The notes: generated by a model from the letters alone, not told the origin. A DNA stretch of 64,000 nt from Kushneria pakistanensis (GCF_014652795.1 NZ_BMZM01000001.1:620001-684000), one strand, 5' to 3'; positions 1-9,717 are shown, counted from the stretch's first letter. Translations and numbers: made by a program.

Positions 1-3000
1 ATCTGGTCTACCGACCCGACTGGATGGCCGCCTGGGCACGGGGAGAGACCGCGCCTGGTGATATTGCTCCGGTGGACCACTGGCAGCCGATGCTCTGGCG
101 TGCGCTTCTGGAAGACGCCTCGGAAGAGGCACAGCGCCATCATCGTGCGGCGCTGCATGACCGTTTTCTGGTACAGGCCCGTGCGCTTGAATCCGTGCCG
201 AAGGGACTGCCGCGCCGGCTGTTTGTCTTTGGCATTTCGGCGCTGCCGTTTCAGCTGCTTGAGGCCCTGCATGCCCTGTCCGGCGTGATGGATGTGATAC
301 TGATGGTGGCCAACCCGTGTCGTTTTTACTGGGGCGATATCGTGGCCGATCGCGACGTGCTGCGGGCCAAGCTCCGGCGGGAAAGCCACCGCCAGCGCCA
401 CCAGGATGCCCCGTCGCTTGAAGGGCTGGATAGTGAAACGCTGCACTTGAGTGCCAATCCGCTGCTGGCCGGCTGGGGCGCGCAGGGGCGTGATTTCATC
501 GAGGCGCTGTATGACTTCGAGGCCGACAACGCCTTTGACATGGAGCACGATATCTTTCGTGATCCACAGCAGGCAGAGGCGCAAAGCCTGCTGCATCAGC
601 TTCAGCAGGAGGTGCTGGATCTGGTGCATCCGGCGCGACGCGCTGAAGAGGAAGGCGGCAAACGACTGATTGACGACCATGACCGTTCGCTTGCCTTTAC
701 CCGCGCTCATTCACCGCTGCGCGAGGTAGAGATCCTTCATGACCAGATGCTGGACGCCTTTACTCGCCATCCCGGGCTGCGCCCGAGGGACATGGTCGTG
801 CTGGTGCCGGATATCGAGCGTTACGCCCCGCTGATTGACGCCGTGTTCGGGCAGATTCCCCGCGATGATGCCCGCTACATTCCCTATACGGTGTCCGATC
901 GCATCGCCTCGGGGGCAAGCCCGCTGATGAGTGCGGCGCTGTCGCTTCTGGAGCTTCCCGAGCGACGTCTGGGCGTCAGTGAGGTGCTCGACTGGCTGGA
1001 AGTCCCGGCCTTTCGGCGGCGCTTTGATATCGAGGAGGATGAACTCGAAAAGCTGTCACAGTGGCTGGCCGGCAGCGGCGTACGCTGGGGGCTGGACGGC
1101 GAGCATCGCGACACGCTGGATCTGCCGGGACTTTCGGAAAATACCTGGCAGTTCGGTCTGGATCGCATGTTGCTGGGGTTTGCCATCGGAGAGGGCAGTT
1201 TTGACGGCATTCAGGCGTATGATGAAATTGGCGGTCTGGAGGCCGATCTTGCCGGCCGGCTGGCTGAGTTGATGACCCGCCTGCGGCACTGGTGTCAGCA
1301 TCTGACAACGCCTGTGAGCATTGATGACTGGGTCGCACGTCTGGAGGAGATGCTCGGTGCGCTGTTTGAACCTGTCGAGCAGAATGACTTCGACATTCTT
1401 GAGCGCCTGTCCCGCGCTGCCCGAACGCTGGCCGAGGAAGGCGATTGTGCCCATTTTGATGAAGTGCTGCCGCTGACGGTCTTTCGCGAGGCGCTGACCG
1501 ATCGACTCGATGAGGGCGGCCTGGCCCAGCGCTTTCTGGCCGGGCGGGTCAACTTTGCAACGCTGATGCCGATGCGCGCCATCCCGTTTCGCCATACCTG
1601 GCTTTTAGGCATGAATGACGGCGACTACCCGCGGGTGCGCCTGCCGCAGGACTTTGACCTGATGGCCACACGCCATCGCAGCGGTGACCGCTCGCGCCGT
1701 GATGATGACCGCTACCTGATGCTCGAGGCGATGCTGGCCAGCCGTGATGCACTGACCATCTCATGGGTCGGACGTGATCAGCGCGACAACACCGAGCGCG
1801 CGCCCTCGATTCTGGTCAGCGAACTGCTCGATACCCTGTCGATGGGCTGGCGGGCGCGGGAGGATGATACCGAGGCCGCACTGTTTGCGCGGCTGGTGAC
1901 CACCCACCCGCTACAGCCCTTTGCACGTGGCTATTTCGCCAGCGATGAAGCCGCAGATACGCCCGAACGCCTGTTTACCTTTGAGAGCAGCTGGGAAAGT
2001 GTGCATCAGCCCAGAACCGTGACCACTGCCGAGCCGCTGGATGCGGCGACGCCGCCGGAAGAGGCCGCCGGGCTTGATGATCTGGAACGACTGCTCAGGC
2101 GGCCCTGGTCGATCTGCACGGCCGGCCGGCTGGGCATCCATTTTCATCCCGTTGCCGTACCCGAAGAGGATGCCGAGCCCTTCGCGCTGGATGGTCTTGA
2201 GCGCTTTACCTTCAAGCGACATCTCCTTGACGGCGCCCGGCGCGAACGGCCCCTGAGCGACATGGCAGATGAGGCGCGCCGCAAGGGCATGCTGCCGGCG
2301 CTGGGTTTTGGCGAACGATTGGCAGAAGGCCTGATCCAGCCGTTGAGGCAACAGCTCACTCACTGGCAGGAATTGACGGACACCCTGATGCCGGTCGAGG
2401 CGATGCGCATTGAACTTCGCGATCGCGCCGGCGTGGCCGTACTGGAAGATCGCATCGACGATCTGTGGCGCAATGAAGAGGGCAGGCTTTATCGCTGCGT
2501 ACTGGCGCCGGCCCACTTTGGCCATTTGCGTCGCGATCGCGGTGGGCGGCTGACGCAATACGGCAAGCCGCATCGCTTGATCCGGACATGGCTTGAACAG
2601 CTTGCCCTGAGTGCCATGGGAGAACATGTGATGACAACGCTTGTCTTTGAGGATCGCCAGCTTGAGTTGCCGATGATTGGCGCTGATGACGCGCGAATCA
2701 CGCTCTCGTCGCTGTGTCAGCAGTGGCGTGCGGCCGGCGATGCGCCGGTGCCCGCGGCGCTGGAACTGGCCATGGAGTATTTCGCCGGCTGGCCGAGACA
2801 CTTTGACGCGACGCAGGACAGCGACCATCGAGAGGAGGGGCTTGCCCGGGCACAGGTCTGCTACGAGCAGGCCCGCTTCAACGGGCCGGCGGCCCTGCGC
2901 GAGCGTGAGCCCATGATGGGCGAGCTGTGGCCGGGCTTTGAGGCGCTGCGTACCGCCGGCTTCGAGGCCGCTACCCAGGCGCTGTATGCCCCCTTCATGA

Positions 3001-3059
3001 CCATGCTGACAGCGCTGGCGGATGGTGGGAGCAGGGCATCAGACGATCAGGATTCTTGA
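1..3059 (+). CDS. recC: RecC, exodeoxyribonuclease V gamma subunit (5' end missing)
   Basis: RecC is the Chi-recognising, non-catalytic scaffold of the RecBCD helicase-nuclease that processes double-strand breaks. The open frame runs in from the left edge, reading LVYRPDWMAAW from base 3, a RecC-like stretch, so the ATG at 24 is internal. About 1018 residues are visible against roughly 1120 in E. coli, so about 100 N-terminal residues lie outside. RecC-like segments include RRLFVFGISALP, NPCRFYWGDI and LGMNDGDYPR. I see no Walker A motif, as expected for RecC, whose helicase domains are degenerate. It is followed by a convergent gene 15 nt away, not by recB, which lies 27 kb downstream on the same strand. 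Confidence 0.95.
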   Translation, partial: LVYRPDWMAAWARGETAPGDIAPVDHWQPMLWRALLEDASEEAQRHHRAALHDRFLVQARALESVPKGLPRRLFVFGISALPFQLLEALHALSGVMDVILMVANPCRFYWGDIVADRDVLRAKLRRESHRQRHQDAPSLEGLDSETLHLSANPLLAGWGAQGRDFIEALYDFEADNAFDMEHDIFRDPQQAEAQSLLHQLQQEVLDLVHPARRAEEEGGKRLIDDHDRSLAFTRAHSPLREVEILHDQMLDAFTRHPGLRPRDMVVLVPDIERYAPLIDAVFGQIPRDDARYIPYTVSDRIASGASPLMSAALSLLELPERRLGVSEVLDWLEVPAFRRRFDIEEDELEKLSQWLAGSGVRWGLDGEHRDTLDLPGLSENTWQFGLDRMLLGFAIGEGSFDGIQAYDEIGGLEADLAGRLAELMTRLRHWCQHLTTPVSIDDWVARLEEMLGALFEPVEQNDFDILERLSRAARTLAEEGDCAHFDEVLPLTVFREALTDRLDEGGLAQRFLAGRVNFATLMPMRAIPFRHTWLLGMNDGDYPRVRLPQDFDLMATRHRSGDRSRRDDDRYLMLEAMLASRDALTISWVGRDQRDNTERAPSILVSELLDTLSMGWRAREDDTEAALFARLVTTHPLQPFARGYFASDEAADTPERLFTFESSWESVHQPRTVTTAEPLDAATPPEEAAGLDDLERLLRRPWSICTAGRLGIHFHPVAVPEEDAEPFALDGLERFTFKRHLLDGARRERPLSDMADEARRKGMLPALGFGERLAEGLIQPLRQQLTHWQELTDTLMPVEAMRIELRDRAGVAVLEDRIDDLWRNEEGRLYRCVLAPAHFGHLRRDRGGRLTQYGKPHRLIRTWLEQLALSAMGEHVMTTLVFEDRQLELPMIGADDARITLSSLCQQWRAAGDAPVPAALELAMEYFAGWPRHFDATQDSDHREEGLARAQVCYEQARFNGPAALREREPMMGELWPGFEALRTAGFEAATQALYAPFMTMLTALADGGSRASDDQDS

Positions 3060-3073
3060 CGTCCTGACTGATC

Positions 3074-3544
3074 TCAAAGCCCCAGCTGATTGAGCCCCGG
3101 ATGATCCTGCGGACGCGGACCGGGGGCGGGCCAGCGGAAACGACGTTCATCGACCTCGATGGGAATCTCGTTGATGCTGGCTTCCCGACGCACCATCAGG
3201 CCGTGCTCGTTGAATTCCCACATCTCGTTGCCATAGGCGCGATACCACTGATCGGAACGGTCGCGCCACTCATACTGAAAGCGCGCGGCAATGGTGTTGT
3301 CCGTATATGCCCAGAGCTCCTTGCAGAGCCGGTAGTCGAGTTCGCGCTGCCACTTGCGGTGCAAAAACGCGATGATGGCCTCGCGGCCCTGAAAGAACTC
3401 GGTGCGATTGCGCCAGCGTGAATCCTCGCTGTAGGCGCCGGCGACCCTTTCGGGCTGGCGGGTGTTCCAGGCATCCTCGGCAGCGCGCACCTTCTGGCGG
3501 GCACTGTCCATGTCAAACGGGGGAAGTGGCGGTCGGCTTTCCAT
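3074..3544 (-). CDS. DUF1348 / NTF2-like (SnoaL-fold) protein
   Basis: A 156-residue cytosolic protein of the nuclear-transport-factor-2-like fold, DUF1348 type. It is recognised from the W-rich pattern: [24 protein letters not shown], then EFFQGREAI, then [19 protein letters not shown] and WEFNEHGLM. Members are widespread single-domain proteins without an assigned reaction; the fold forms a small ligand pocket. The start is supported by GGAG about 7 nt upstream. It converges on recC with only 15 nt between, and its other flank is the divergent xdhC-like gene. No operon partner is visible on its strand, so I cannot propose a substrate. Confidence 0.8.
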   Translation of the reverse strand: MESRPPLPPFDMDSARQKVRAAEDAWNTRQPERVAGAYSEDSRWRNRTEFFQGREAIIAFLHRKWQRELDYRLCKELWAYTDNTIAARFQYEWRDRSDQWYRAYGNEMWEFNEHGLMVRREASINEIPIEVDERRFRWPAPGPRPQDHPGLNQLGL

Positions 3545-3694
3545 GCGCGTACTCCATCACACAAGATAGTCGGGACGCTCAGGCTAGCATGTTCATGCTG
3601 GTGTGTTGATGAGAACCGCGCATGATCCGGCGGGGCAATCGTGAGGCTGCTATCCTTGTCGCATTATTTCCCTTTCTCCTTTCGGAGTGTCCGA

Positions 3695-4714
3695 ATGCGT
3701 CATCTCGATCTGCAGGTGATTCAGCAGGCTCGTGAATGGGCCTGTAGCCATGACACGATCTGGCTTTGTACCGTTTTAAACACCTACGGCTCCTCACCCC
3801 GCGCACCGGGCTCGATGCTTGTCGCCACCAGTGATGGTCACCATGTCGGTTCGCTGTCCGGCGGCTGCGTCGAAGAAGCCTTCATCGAAAGCCTTCAGGA
3901 TGGCGCTTTTTCAAGACCGGCCACCATCGTGCGTTACGGGGAAAGCCAGGAAGAGAGCCAGCGGCTGCAGCTGCCCTGCGGCGGTGTGCTTGAAGTGCTC
4001 ATCGAGCGTCTTGAAGTGACCGATGAACTGAAGGTACATCTGGAAGTGCTGGAAGCCACCCTGCTGGGCCGCAAGCGTCTGATCCGCCGGGTCGATCCGC
4101 AGACCGGGCGTTACCGCGTCGTGCTGGATGAGTCGCCCAACGGGCCCGCCGTGACGCGCGATGAACAGGGTCTGGTGCAGATTCGCGTCGGGCCGGCCCT
4201 GCGCCTGATTCTGGCCGGCATCTCGCCGGTGGCCGGTTTTTGTGCTCAGTTCGCTCGCGCGCTGGGCTATGAGGTGATTGTCTGTGACCCCCGTGACGAT
4301 GTCAGACGTGATTTCGTGGCGGCCGGCCATGGCGAGGGTGTCGAAGTACAGGCCGTGCTGCCGGCGCTGTTCATCGCCTCGGGCGCCTGTCATGAGGCGA
4401 CCGCCGTGGTCGCGCTGACCCATGATCCCCGCATCGATGATCCGGCCATGGTCGAGGCGGTCAAAACACCGGCGTTCTACATCGGTGTGATGGGCTCACA
4501 AAGGACCTCGCAAAAGCGCGCCGAGCGGCTCAAGCGCTCCGGTGGGCTCAACGATGAAGAGATCGCGCGCCTGCACATGCCGATTGGCATGGACCTTGGC
4601 AGCAAGGCGCCTGCCGAGATTGCACTGGCCGTGGTGGCCGACATCATGCGCGTGTTCAACGGTAAGGCAGGCGAGGCGCACCTCGCTGCAGCACCTGTCG
4701 CCACTGCGGTCTGA
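3695..4714 (+). CDS. XdhC/CoxI family molybdoenzyme maturation protein
   Basis: XdhC-type proteins bind molybdenum cofactor and help sulfurate and insert it into xanthine dehydrogenase-type enzymes. The N-terminal XdhC_CoxI domain shows TYGSSPRAPGSMLV, the conserved SLSGGCVEEAF and LPCGGVLEVLIE. The C-terminal Rossmann-like half carries VVALTHDPRIDDPAM and YIGVMGSQRTSQKR. I chose the ATG at 3695 (MRHLDLQ, 339 aa) because TTCGGAG lies just upstream; a longer frame from 3641 has no such signal. It overlaps the MocA-like gene by one base (TGATG), so translation is probably coupled. No molybdohydroxylase structural genes are in the window, so the target enzyme must be encoded elsewhere. Confidence 0.88.
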   Translation: MRHLDLQVIQQAREWACSHDTIWLCTVLNTYGSSPRAPGSMLVATSDGHHVGSLSGGCVEEAFIESLQDGAFSRPATIVRYGESQEESQRLQLPCGGVLEVLIERLEVTDELKVHLEVLEATLLGRKRLIRRVDPQTGRYRVVLDESPNGPAVTRDEQGLVQIRVGPALRLILAGISPVAGFCAQFARALGYEVIVCDPRDDVRRDFVAAGHGEGVEVQAVLPALFIASGACHEATAVVALTHDPRIDDPAMVEAVKTPAFYIGVMGSQRTSQKRAERLKRSGGLNDEEIARLHMPIGMDLGSKAPAEIALAVVADIMRVFNGKAGEAHLAAAPVATAV

Positions 4715-5337
4715 TGACAGCGCTTCAGGACGACTCTCAGTGGCGCGCTCCCGAGGTGCTGGGGCTGATACTGGCGGCGGGACACAGCCGTCGATTCGGC
4801 GGTGACAAACGCCTGGCCAATCTTGGCGGGCAGACACTGCTGGCGGCTACCACGCTAAACCTGCAGCCCCATGTGTCTGCCGTCACCATCATATTGCGAC
4901 ATGGTGAGCGCCCCGAGGCGCTGGGCCTGCCGGCAGAGACCGATGTTGTGCAGGCGCCTCCTGCTCCCATCGGCATGGGGACAAGCCTTGCCGCCGCTGT
5001 GTCCAGGCTGCTGGTCTCATCTGAATCGCGCCATCAGCATTGTGTGGCGCTGGCGCTCATGCTGGGGGACATGCCGTGGGTGAGCGCCGATACCTTGCAT
5101 AAGCTGGTCGCACAGGCGTGTCATGACGTTATCGTGCGCCCGCGCCATCAGGGGCGCGCTGGTCATCCTGTCATCTTTGGACGGCAGTTCTGGCCGGCGC
5201 TGGCGGCCCTTGAAGGGGATGAGGGGGCCAGAGGGTTGCTCAAGCGCTATCAACAGCATGTCGTGATGCTGGATGTGAATGACCCGGGTATTCTTGGTGA
5301 TGTCGACACACCCGCTGATCTGCCTACCCTTCAATGA
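4714..5337 (+). CDS. MobA-like NTP transferase (molybdenum cofactor cytidylyltransferase, MocA type)
   Basis: A 207-residue nucleotidyltransferase of the MobA/GlmU-like fold. MocA-type members transfer CMP from CTP to molybdopterin to make the cofactor form used by xanthine-dehydrogenase-family enzymes. The nucleotide-binding signature LILAAGHSRRFGGDKRL is at the N-terminus, followed by PIGMGTSLAAAV, LMLGDMPWV (metal-binding Asp) and HPVIFGRQFW. The final GDVDTPADL is typical of the group. It overlaps the XdhC gene by one base, and the two jobs match: cofactor synthesis and cofactor delivery. GTP-using MobA is less likely because of the XdhC pairing; that choice is inference. Confidence 0.85.
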   Translation: MTALQDDSQWRAPEVLGLILAAGHSRRFGGDKRLANLGGQTLLAATTLNLQPHVSAVTIILRHGERPEALGLPAETDVVQAPPAPIGMGTSLAAAVSRLLVSSESRHQHCVALALMLGDMPWVSADTLHKLVAQACHDVIVRPRHQGRAGHPVIFGRQFWPALAALEGDEGARGLLKRYQQHVVMLDVNDPGILGDVDTPADLPTLQ

Positions 5338-5348
5338 TTTGAGATCCC

Positions 5349-5834
5349 ATGGCCCGAGTTGCGCTTTTTGCCGATGTACAAAACATCTATTACACCGCCC
5401 GCGAAACCTTTGGCTGTCAGGTCAATTACGCCGCGCTATGGCGTCACGCGGCAGGCGAGGATACGGTCGTGGTCGCCTACGCCTATGCCATCGAGCGCCA
5501 TGATCCACGCCAGCAGCAGTTTCAGCATGCGCTTCGCGACATCGGCTTTGAGGTGCGGCTCAAGCCCTTCATTCAGCGCCGCGATGGCAGCGCCAAGGGC
5601 GACTGGGATGTGGGCATCACGCTGGATGTTTTTGAAACAGCCCAGAAGGTTGATCGGGTGGTGTTGATGTCAGGGGACGGCGATTTTTCCGAACTGCTCA
5701 CGCGCGTTCAACAGCGTTTTGGTATCAAGACCGACGTTTACGGCGTGCAGGCGCTGACCGCCCAGGCCCTGCGGCAGGCCGCCGATCGTTTTGTCCCCAT
5801 TGAGGGTGCGCTTTTGCAGAACACCCGACGCTGA
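5349..5834 (+). CDS. NYN-domain (LabA/DUF88-like) PIN-fold protein
   Basis: A 161-residue single-domain protein of the NYN family, a PIN-like nuclease fold whose members are thought to cut RNA. The Asp-rich active-site pattern is complete: LFADVQNIYY at the start, KGDWDVGITLD in the middle and LMSGDGDFSELL further on. Three or four acidic residues would bind metal. It starts 12 nt after the MocA-like gene and may be co-transcribed, though no functional link is evident. LabA-type proteins in cyanobacteria affect clock output, but that role cannot be transferred here. Confidence 0.85.
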   Translation: MARVALFADVQNIYYTARETFGCQVNYAALWRHAAGEDTVVVAYAYAIERHDPRQQQFQHALRDIGFEVRLKPFIQRRDGSAKGDWDVGITLDVFETAQKVDRVVLMSGDGDFSELLTRVQQRFGIKTDVYGVQALTAQALRQAADRFVPIEGALLQNTRR

Positions 5835-5898
5835 GCCCGACGTGTCACCGCTACGGCACACTGTCGTTACTGTGCGCTGTCGTCACTGAACACTGCCG

Positions 5899-6354
5899 TT
5901 ACTGAACACTATAGTGATGGCCGGCCAGGCAGGCGGCCAGCGCACGATGATAGGTGTTGGCCTGCAAACGCGAGGGCGGCTCCAGTGCCCTCACGGCATC
6001 AAATCCGCTTTGATCGATGGCCCAGCGATGGCACTGGCCACGGTCCTTGCCTTGCTGGCGCAGATCCTGACCGGTCATGGGATAGGCGATGACATCAAAC
6101 ATGTCGGCACCGGCCATCTGGACCTCGCGCGGGGCAGGCATTGGCGTATAGCGCCCGTCACCGCCGGCGGCCATGAACCAGCTATCGCGTGAGACGTAGT
6201 AGCGCTGATCACCGATCCAGATCGGACGGGCATCGTCGGGCAGTCCGATACGATCCGATAGGGCCGGGGCGGCCTGGACAAGCGTTGCCGCCAGAAGCAG
6301 GGAAGGCACCAGCGCGCTGCTCACGCAGTGATGCAGGACGAGAGACCTGACCAT
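5899..6354 (-). CDS. small secreted or periplasmic protein of unknown function
   Basis: A 151-residue protein starting MVRSLVLHHCVSSALVPSLL, a plausible signal peptide with cleavage near VQAAPA. A frame up to 6447 exists, but the hydrophobic leader fits the internal Met at 6354. The middle has a WIGDQRYYV segment. The C-terminal part reads CHRWAIDQSGFDA and later YHRALAACLAGHHYSV, a Cys-Trp-Ala...Cys pattern I have seen in small glycine-zipper-like envelope proteins. The two Cys could form a disulphide. It is divergent from the YcaQ-like gene. Function unknown. Confidence 0.6.
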   Translation of the reverse strand: MVRSLVLHHCVSSALVPSLLLAATLVQAAPALSDRIGLPDDARPIWIGDQRYYVSRDSWFMAAGGDGRYTPMPAPREVQMAGADMFDVIAYPMTGQDLRQQGKDRGQCHRWAIDQSGFDAVRALEPPSRLQANTYHRALAACLAGHHYSVQ

Positions 6355-6438
6355 GAAGGCACTCCATAACGTGTGAAGGCACCGAGACAGGTGCCCTTTG
6401 CGGTCATGCCAGGGTATACGACAGGAGCACACAGCGCC

Positions 6439-7662
6439 ATGACTCATCAGCTCTCGTCCGCGCGCGTTCGCGCCATGACGCTCACCGCGCAGGGATTTGG
6501 CGCCGACCGCGATGGCCCCGAACCAAACAGTCGAGCGCTTTTAAGCCTCATCCGAAGGCTTGGACTGCTGCAGATCGACAGCGTCAATGTGCTGTGCCGG
6601 GCCCATTACATGCCGCTGTATTCCCGCCTGGGGCCCTACGATCGGGGGCAGCTTGAACGCTTTAATCAGGGCCCGCCTTCACAGCGGCGTCTGTTTGAAT
6701 ACTGGGGACATGAGGCCTCGCTGATCCCTGTTGAAGACTACCCGCTCTATCGCTTTCGCATGCAGCGCGCCCGTGAAGGCGGCGGCGGGCTCTACAAGCG
6801 GCTGGCCCGCTTTTCACAGGAGCATCCGGCATTCATTGCGACAGTGCTTGAGGAGATTCGACGCCACGGCGCCCTGGCGGCCTCTGATCTGAGTAATGGT
6901 GGGCGCGGGCAGGGCAGCTGGTGGGGCTGGAGTCAGGGCAAGTCAGCGCTTGAATATCTCTTCTGGAGCGGTCAGGTGCTGGTCGCGCACCGGCGTGGCA
7001 ACTTCGAACGCGTCTATGATCTGCCCGAGCGGGTCGTCGGGTCTGAAGCGGTAGCGGCACCCGAACTTTCCCCTGAGCAGGCCCAGCAGGCGCTGGTCGA
7101 GCGTGCCGTGCGGGCGATGGGCGTGGCGAGCGTGCGCGATGTTCAGCGCTATTTTCGCCTTGACGCCCGTGAGGTGCGTGCACGTATTGAGGCGCTGGTC
7201 GACACCGCAGAGCTGGTGCCCGTCACCGTAGAGGGCTGGTCGATGCCGGCCTGGCAGCATACCAGAGCGCGTGTCAGTCGCCGGGCCGCCAATACCACGG
7301 CGCTGCTGTCGCCCTTTGATCCGCTGATGTGGGACCGCGAGCGTGCCGCCCGGGTGTTTGATTTTCACTACCGCATCGAGATCTATACGCCATCGCATCT
7401 ACGCCAGTACGGCTATTACGTGTTGCCCTTCATGCTGAAAGGGCAGATGGCGGCCCGGGTGGATCTCAAGGCCGAGCGCGCCTCCGGCGTATTGCAGGTG
7501 GTAGCGGCCCACCCCGAGTCAAACGTTTCGATGGTGGTGCTGGCCCCGGCACTGTTGGAGGAGCTCTCACGGCTGGCCCGATTTCTGGGGCTCGCCCGGG
7601 TGCAGGTAAAGGGCAGCGGTATGCTGGACCGTGCGCTGGAAGCCGCCTGTAGCGACGTTTGA
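6439..7662 (+). CDS. YcaQ/AlkX-type winged-helix DNA glycosylase (HTH_42 family)
   Basis: A 407-residue protein of the HTH_42 family, whose E. coli member YcaQ (AlkX) is a DNA glycosylase that unhooks interstrand crosslinks. Family hallmarks seen: RRLGLLQIDSVNVLCRAHY, containing Q-hydrophobic-D, which in this family supplies the catalytic residues; then LYSRLGPYD, LFEYWGHEASLIP, WWGWSQGKSALEYLFWSG, LLSPFDPLMWDRER and the C-terminal YYVLPFMLKGQMAARVDLK. Start chosen at 6439 (MTHQLSS) with CAGGAG 11 nt upstream. It acts on cytosolic DNA and stands alone, divergent from 5899-6354. Confidence 0.88.
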   Translation: MTHQLSSARVRAMTLTAQGFGADRDGPEPNSRALLSLIRRLGLLQIDSVNVLCRAHYMPLYSRLGPYDRGQLERFNQGPPSQRRLFEYWGHEASLIPVEDYPLYRFRMQRAREGGGGLYKRLARFSQEHPAFIATVLEEIRRHGALAASDLSNGGRGQGSWWGWSQGKSALEYLFWSGQVLVAHRRGNFERVYDLPERVVGSEAVAAPELSPEQAQQALVERAVRAMGVASVRDVQRYFRLDAREVRARIEALVDTAELVPVTVEGWSMPAWQHTRARVSRRAANTTALLSPFDPLMWDRERAARVFDFHYRIEIYTPSHLRQYGYYVLPFMLKGQMAARVDLKAERASGVLQVVAAHPESNVSMVVLAPALLEELSRLARFLGLARVQVKGSGMLDRALEAACSDV

Positions 7663-7752
7663 AGAATCGAACGTCGAACTGTTACAAGGCCATCGTCAGG
7701 CGTATGGTAAATGTCATACAACCTTACCCCGTGACCACTACCGAACAAGACC

Positions 7753-8982
7753 ATGTCCTCTGATCACTGTGCTGGAGAAACACCCGCAGGCACCAACCTT
7801 CGAATCATCGCCATCGTCAGCTCCACCTTTGTCAGTATGCTCTGCATCGGGATGACGCTGACGGTACTGCCGCCCTGGATGCACGGCCCGCTGGCCTTTG
7901 ATGCCGTGACGGTCGGCGCCGTCATCAGCCTTCAGTTCGTGGCGACCCTTTTATCGCGACCCTTCTCCAGTCAAATGGCCGACCGGCTCGGCGCCAAGCG
8001 CGTGGTGCTACTGGGCATGGGTGGCTGTGCGCTCAACGGTGCGCTGATCCTTCTGGCAGCGTTTTGCGTTCAGTGGCCGCTTGCGAGTCTGGTGTTACTG
8101 ATCCTGAGCCGGCTGGCACTGGGGGTTTCCCAGGGCATGATCGGTACGGGGTCACTGAGCTGGGGCATTGGGCTTGTCGGCCCGGCCCTGATGAGCAAGG
8201 TCATCTCCTGGAACGGCATTGCAGGATTCGGTGCGCTGGCCATCGGTGCGCCGCTGGGTGCCGTGCTGGCACAACACTTCGGGGTGATCAGCGTGGGGAT
8301 ATTTATCGTGCTGATCGGAACACTGGCTCTCGCACTGGCCTGGCGGCGGCCGGCGTCACCCATTGTCAGCGGCAAGCGGGTGCCGTTTGCACGCGTCTTT
8401 CGGGTCGTGGCGCCCTATGGTGGCGCGCTGGCCCTGAGCTCGGTCGGCTACGGCGTCATTGCCACCTTCATCACGCTATATTATGCCGAGCAGCAGTGGG
8501 AGCATGCCGCCTGGGGACTGAGTGCCTTCGGGGCCGCCTTTATCACGGCGCGTGTGCTCTTTGCCGATACCGTCAATCGCTTTGGCGGCTATCGTGTCAC
8601 GCTGGTGTGTTTCACGGTCGAGCTGGCAGGGCTTGCGGCCCTGTGGCAGGCCACCCACCCGGGCGTTGCCCTGCTGGGTGCGGTGCTGGCGGGCCTTGGG
8701 GTGTCGCTGATCTATCCGGCGCTGGGAGTGGTGGCAGTCGCCAAGATTGCGGCCACCAGCCGCAGCGCGGCACTTGGCGCCTATTCGGTCTTTCTGGATG
8801 CTGCCGTCGGACTGACCGGGCCGCTGGCGGGTTTCATTGCCGGTCGGGCCGGCTATTCAGCCATCTTTCTGTTTGCGGCGCTATGTAGTCTGGCCGGTTT
8901 TGGTCTGTGTGCGGGGCTTTACACCATCTCGATCAGGCGCCGGGCACGTGCCGAGCTTTTATCCCGGAACGGTAACCCGTGA
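7753..8982 (+). CDS. MFS transporter, YhhS/YfcJ-like
   Basis: A 409-residue major facilitator superfamily permease of the inner membrane, with about 12 hydrophobic segments. The family loop between segments 2 and 3 is SQMADRLGAKRVVLLG. Other blocks (SRLALGVSQGMIGTGSLSWGIG, ISWNGIAGFGALAIGAPLGA) resemble the E. coli YhhS/YfcJ group, mostly of uncharacterised substrate; some relatives export drugs or arabinose. The 90 nt upstream is short, and the gene may share a transcript with the glycosylase. Substrate unknown. Confidence 0.85.
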   Translation: MSSDHCAGETPAGTNLRIIAIVSSTFVSMLCIGMTLTVLPPWMHGPLAFDAVTVGAVISLQFVATLLSRPFSSQMADRLGAKRVVLLGMGGCALNGALILLAAFCVQWPLASLVLLILSRLALGVSQGMIGTGSLSWGIGLVGPALMSKVISWNGIAGFGALAIGAPLGAVLAQHFGVISVGIFIVLIGTLALALAWRRPASPIVSGKRVPFARVFRVVAPYGGALALSSVGYGVIATFITLYYAEQQWEHAAWGLSAFGAAFITARVLFADTVNRFGGYRVTLVCFTVELAGLAALWQATHPGVALLGAVLAGLGVSLIYPALGVVAVAKIAATSRSAALGAYSVFLDAAVGLTGPLAGFIAGRAGYSAIFLFAALCSLAGFGLCAGLYTISIRRRARAELLSRNGNP

Positions 8983-9139
8983 CCCTTGCGAGAACCTGCA
9001 TAAAACCTTATGAGCCATATAGGTTGATAGTATTTAAGTAAGAAAATTGAAATGCTTATTATTGGATGCTATGAGTTGTAGCCTGTCATGTACTAAAACG
9101 GCCAGTGTGGTCTGACCTGTTCGCCTACCGGAGCAAGAG

Positions 9140-9670
9140 ATGAGCGAGAACGAGCCCCAGAAACCCCGCGAGATCGACGAGGAAACGATCCAGCTGGCCA
9201 CCGAAATCTTCAACATGGCGCGCGTGGGCGATGCCGAGAAGTTCAGGGAGTGGCTGGGCCATGGCCTGCCGCCCAACATGTGCAATCACAAGGGCGACAG
9301 CCTGTTGATGCTGGCCAGCTATCACGGCCAGTTTGATACCGTGAAGGTGCTGCTGGAACATGGCGCCGATCCCGAGATGCGCAATGACAATGGTCAGAAC
9401 CCGCTGGCAGGCGCTGCCTTCAAGGGGGATCTGGCGATGGTGCGGCTGCTGCTGGAAAACGGTGCGGATGTTAACGGTAGCGCCCCGGATGGCAAGACGG
9501 CGCTCATGTTTGCGGCCATGTTTGATCATGTCGAGATCACCCGGTATCTGCTGGAACAGGGGGCTGATCCCGAGCTGCGTGAAAGCCGCGGCATGACGGC
9601 GGGTGAGCTGGCCCAGGGCATGGGTGCCGAGCAGACCACGGCGCTTCTGGGGGCAACCCGCGCCGATTGA
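9140..9670 (+). CDS. ankyrin-repeat protein
   Basis: A 176-residue cytosolic protein built of about four ankyrin repeats. They are visible as HKGDSLLMLASYHGQFDTVK, LLEHGADPEMRNDNGQNPLA, LLENGADVNGSAPDGKTALM and LLEQGADPELRESRGMTAGE. Ankyrin repeats are protein-binding scaffolds; bacterial single-domain members often sit beside catalases or toxins, but no such partner is adjacent. GGAG lies 8 nt upstream of the ATG. The gene ends about 75 nt before a strong terminator hairpin (9747-9781). Confidence 0.85.
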   Translation: MSENEPQKPREIDEETIQLATEIFNMARVGDAEKFREWLGHGLPPNMCNHKGDSLLMLASYHGQFDTVKVLLEHGADPEMRNDNGQNPLAGAAFKGDLAMVRLLLENGADVNGSAPDGKTALMFAAMFDHVEITRYLLEQGADPELRESRGMTAGELAQGMGAEQTTALLGATRAD

Positions 9671-9717
9671 ACGTCTGATCCGGGTGCTGCTGCCTGTAAA
9701 GTATTCGGGCATACGCG

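Noticed and set aside
1911-2828. 305-codon antisense frame in recC
   Set aside because: Shadow of the RecC reading frame; no recognisable motif.
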